Assembly: GCA_013365365.1 (NCBI GenBank)
Contig: JABVXU010000293.1
Coordinates: 1-64,000 of the forward strand
DNA from: Cruorifilaria tuberocauda
Taxonomy: Eukaryota; Nematoda; Chromadorea; Rhabditida; Onchocercidae
Reading direction: 5' to 3'
Length of the DNA: 64,000 nucleotides
Under the pieces are notes generated by a model. The model was not told the origin of the DNA, searched no databases, and saw nothing but the letters and a program-made list of their open reading frames with translations. Position 1 is the first letter of the stretch; each line of letters starts with the position of its first letter. Both the position numbers and the translations under genes were made by a program. Shown here piece by piece: positions 62,090 through 64,000 of the stretch.

Positions 62090-64000
62090 AGCTGTCTTCC
62101 GGTTTCCTAATCTTTTCTACGCAGCCGCTTCTATTTTTCAATGTGTCGAAAATTTCTACAAAATTATCATTGGGAAAGAAGAGACTATATTATTTTTTCG
62201 CTTAAACGTGCGTATTCTCCATTAAGCGCCTTTTAACGTATTCAATTTTTCGTGAATTTCACATCTTAGCTTAATAAGTCATTCCTTAATTTTTGTGAAC
62301 AAAATTTCTGTTTAAAATTATTTGGACACAAACTCCAAAAAAAAGTTTTAATCTATTATGTCAATTTCGATCATTAGAATTAAACAGATCTACAAGTTCA
62401 TGTAATTAATATTTCAAGGAAATCATTTCAACAAAATGATCTCACAACGAATTTATTCATCCTCCAACTTTTGCTTCTTTACTTTGCTTGCTTTCCTTAA
62501 AAAAGATCGAAATAACGTCTAACTGGATAAAACTGTTTGATTGATTGAATTGATATTACTTTTCAAAATGAAAGAAGCTCGAATGAATCATACGAATGAA
62601 TCACTCGTAAATTTTTTATAATTAAAATTTATAATTAGGCAAATCAAACTATGGAATTTTAAATCTAAAAAATATTACAGAATAGGAAGATTCAAATTCA
62701 AAAAGAAAAGAAAATTCAAGAAGAAGAGGTAATAAGAGACGAGAACCTAAGAAGTCATTAAATGGTTTAGCTCCATTGCGATTATTTTTATGTCATCAGT
62801 TCCATGTTTTCATTCACTCAGAAAAATTCTATTTGTGATTTGTTTCTTCTGTTTTATTTCTTATCATACTAGGAAACTATTTTATATTATAGATTGAAAC
62901 ACTGGGTAGTTAAATGAAGAAAAATTCCTGCCCTAATTTCAGCTAACTATTCATACAAATTCACGTTCATTCAAATCACTTGGATAATGAACAATGTTGA
63001 AGAAGCTGAAATAATCATGAAAGTTATTTCTGTTAATCAGTAAGAAAGAGAAGAGAGAGAGAATTGAACAGTCGTTTGAAGCAGAAAAAAGGATTTTAAT
63101 TCGAGTGATAAATACTTCTTGTGAATTTGAGTTTCTTTCGTAAAAATAAAAATTTTCAAATCTTAATCTTATCGTAAGTTTTGACTGATATACTCGAATT
63201 GAAACTTGTTTGATTGAAGTTATTAAATAGTCGATTAGGTGATACGCTAAGTTGTTAAATTGTTTATTATTTTTAAATTAGTAATTCCAGGGATATTACT
63301 TTCTTTAATATAGAATACTAATTTGATTTCTCCTCCGTATTCAATTTTCATCAAGCAGTAAGAAGGGCAGTTCATTATAGCTTAGCTTCATAATTATATC
63401 ATGGGCTTACATAGCTTCAGTATAAACCAAAATAATATTAGTTATACATTGTATCTCATATTTCTTCAGCAGTCTCAATACCTTTAAATTAAAAGGTGTA
63501 AGATATTTTAAATTAAATGAAATAAAATCCAGCTTAGTTTTTCTTGAAGATGCAAGAATTTCCATACTGCGAAGGTGTAAAAATAGGTGCAAAGATTAAG
63601 GCGGAATACTTGAAGTTATTGAAAAATACATGATTTTGCTTTTTTCGGAAGAATGAGCCCGTCCTTTGCGGTGTAGGCACTTTAATACGGTTAAAGTAAA
63701 GAGTACACTTTGTTCATAGGATTAAATAGAGAGGTAAAAGGAAAGGATGGATTAGAGAGGATGGAAAATAAATTATTTCATCTTTTCGGTAGCCACCAAC
63801 AATATATTGTAAACACGTGAGGTATTCGATAATCTCACGCGCAACATTTTTTAAGAGAAAGAAATTATTTATCTTCTTCAATTCCTATCACAATAATCGC
63901 CTCAATTTCAAATTCCCCAAAAACTATTTTTGTTCCTAAGCGTTATAAAAAGCAGTTAGAGACATTTTGGCTTTACTGAATTAATTTATGACAGCATTCT
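57831..64000. other. intergenic to the window end, no confident gene
   Basis: AT-rich sequence with scattered short frames. The (GA)n tract near 62.07 kb is the only repeat of note. At 63812-63840 a CACGTGAG ... CTCACGCG pair could form a small hairpin containing an E-box-like CACGTG. Nothing else supported. Confidence 0.45.
62035..62088. repeat. (GA)n microsatellite, second tract
   Basis: An impure purine run (AGGGAGAGAAAAAGGGAAAG) leads into about 14 pure AG dinucleotides. It produces an artefactual Arg-Glu open frame on the plus strand. Confidence 0.9.

Noticed and set aside
61871..62110. 79-codon plus-strand frame ending in Arg-Glu repeats
   Set aside because: The end is translated (GA)n microsatellite and the rest lacks coding signal.
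1..64000. Bacterial endosymbiont (Wolbachia) insertions
   Set aside because: No uninterrupted bacterial-type open frame or rRNA/tRNA signature was seen; short decayed fragments cannot be excluded by eye.

Overview
The window looks like the nuclear genome of a nematode, most likely a filarial or other spirurid species. It is very AT-rich. Its genes are split into many short exons by GT...(T)TTCAG introns of roughly 50-900 bases, and several starts lie 0-17 bases after a strong 3' splice acceptor, as expected with spliced-leader trans-splicing. One gene is a two-domain dTDP-rhamnose enzyme of the kind known in nematodes as rml-2. I saw no bacterial gene, CRISPR array, rRNA or intact tRNA. The species assignment is an inference.

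Layout. 1-10 kb: gene-poor, with a decayed BEL/Pao-type gag remnant, one arm of a long dispersed inverted repeat and a (GA)n microsatellite. 10.0-17.0 kb (+): a BTB-BACK protein of the BTBD17 type. 17.5-19.5 kb (-): an unrecognised secreted protein whose continuous exon chain holds one in-frame TGA. 20.9-25.3 kb (-): rml-2. 27.1-30.9 kb (-): a Rabin8/Sec2-type Rab exchange factor. 33.2-34.6 kb (+): a small cysteine-rich secreted or GPI-anchored protein. 38.4-39.3 kb (-): a PTPMT1-type phosphatase. 40.6-46.0 kb (-): LMBRD2. 47.0-48.1 kb (-): Tim22. 50.1-52.5 kb (+): a nitrobindin-like protein. 52.5-64 kb: no confident gene; it carries the second arm of the inverted repeat, an AT-rich tandem repeat and a second (GA)n tract.

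The exon models for nine genes were assembled by hand from splice sites and reading frame. In every model the exon phases close exactly, giving proteins of 452, 371 (through the TGA), 643, 363, 214, 185, 658, 209 and 177 residues. Family assignments rest on motifs and exon-by-exon resemblance to known families, not on a database search.

The genes do not form one pathway. Two act in mitochondria (Tim22 carrier translocase, PTPMT1 phosphatase of cardiolipin synthesis), two in membrane traffic or signalling (Rabin8-like, LMBRD2), one in nucleotide-sugar synthesis (RML-2) and two are likely exported. Neighbours on the same strand are 1-1.8 kb apart, which is wide for a nematode operon.

Best leads: the in-frame TGA gene, the 700-base inverted repeat pair 46 kb apart, a cryptic transmembrane exon that would extend the PTPMT1 protein in frame, a 29-base exact repeat bracketing the last exon of LMBRD2, and GC-elevated islands with open frames outside the assigned genes.
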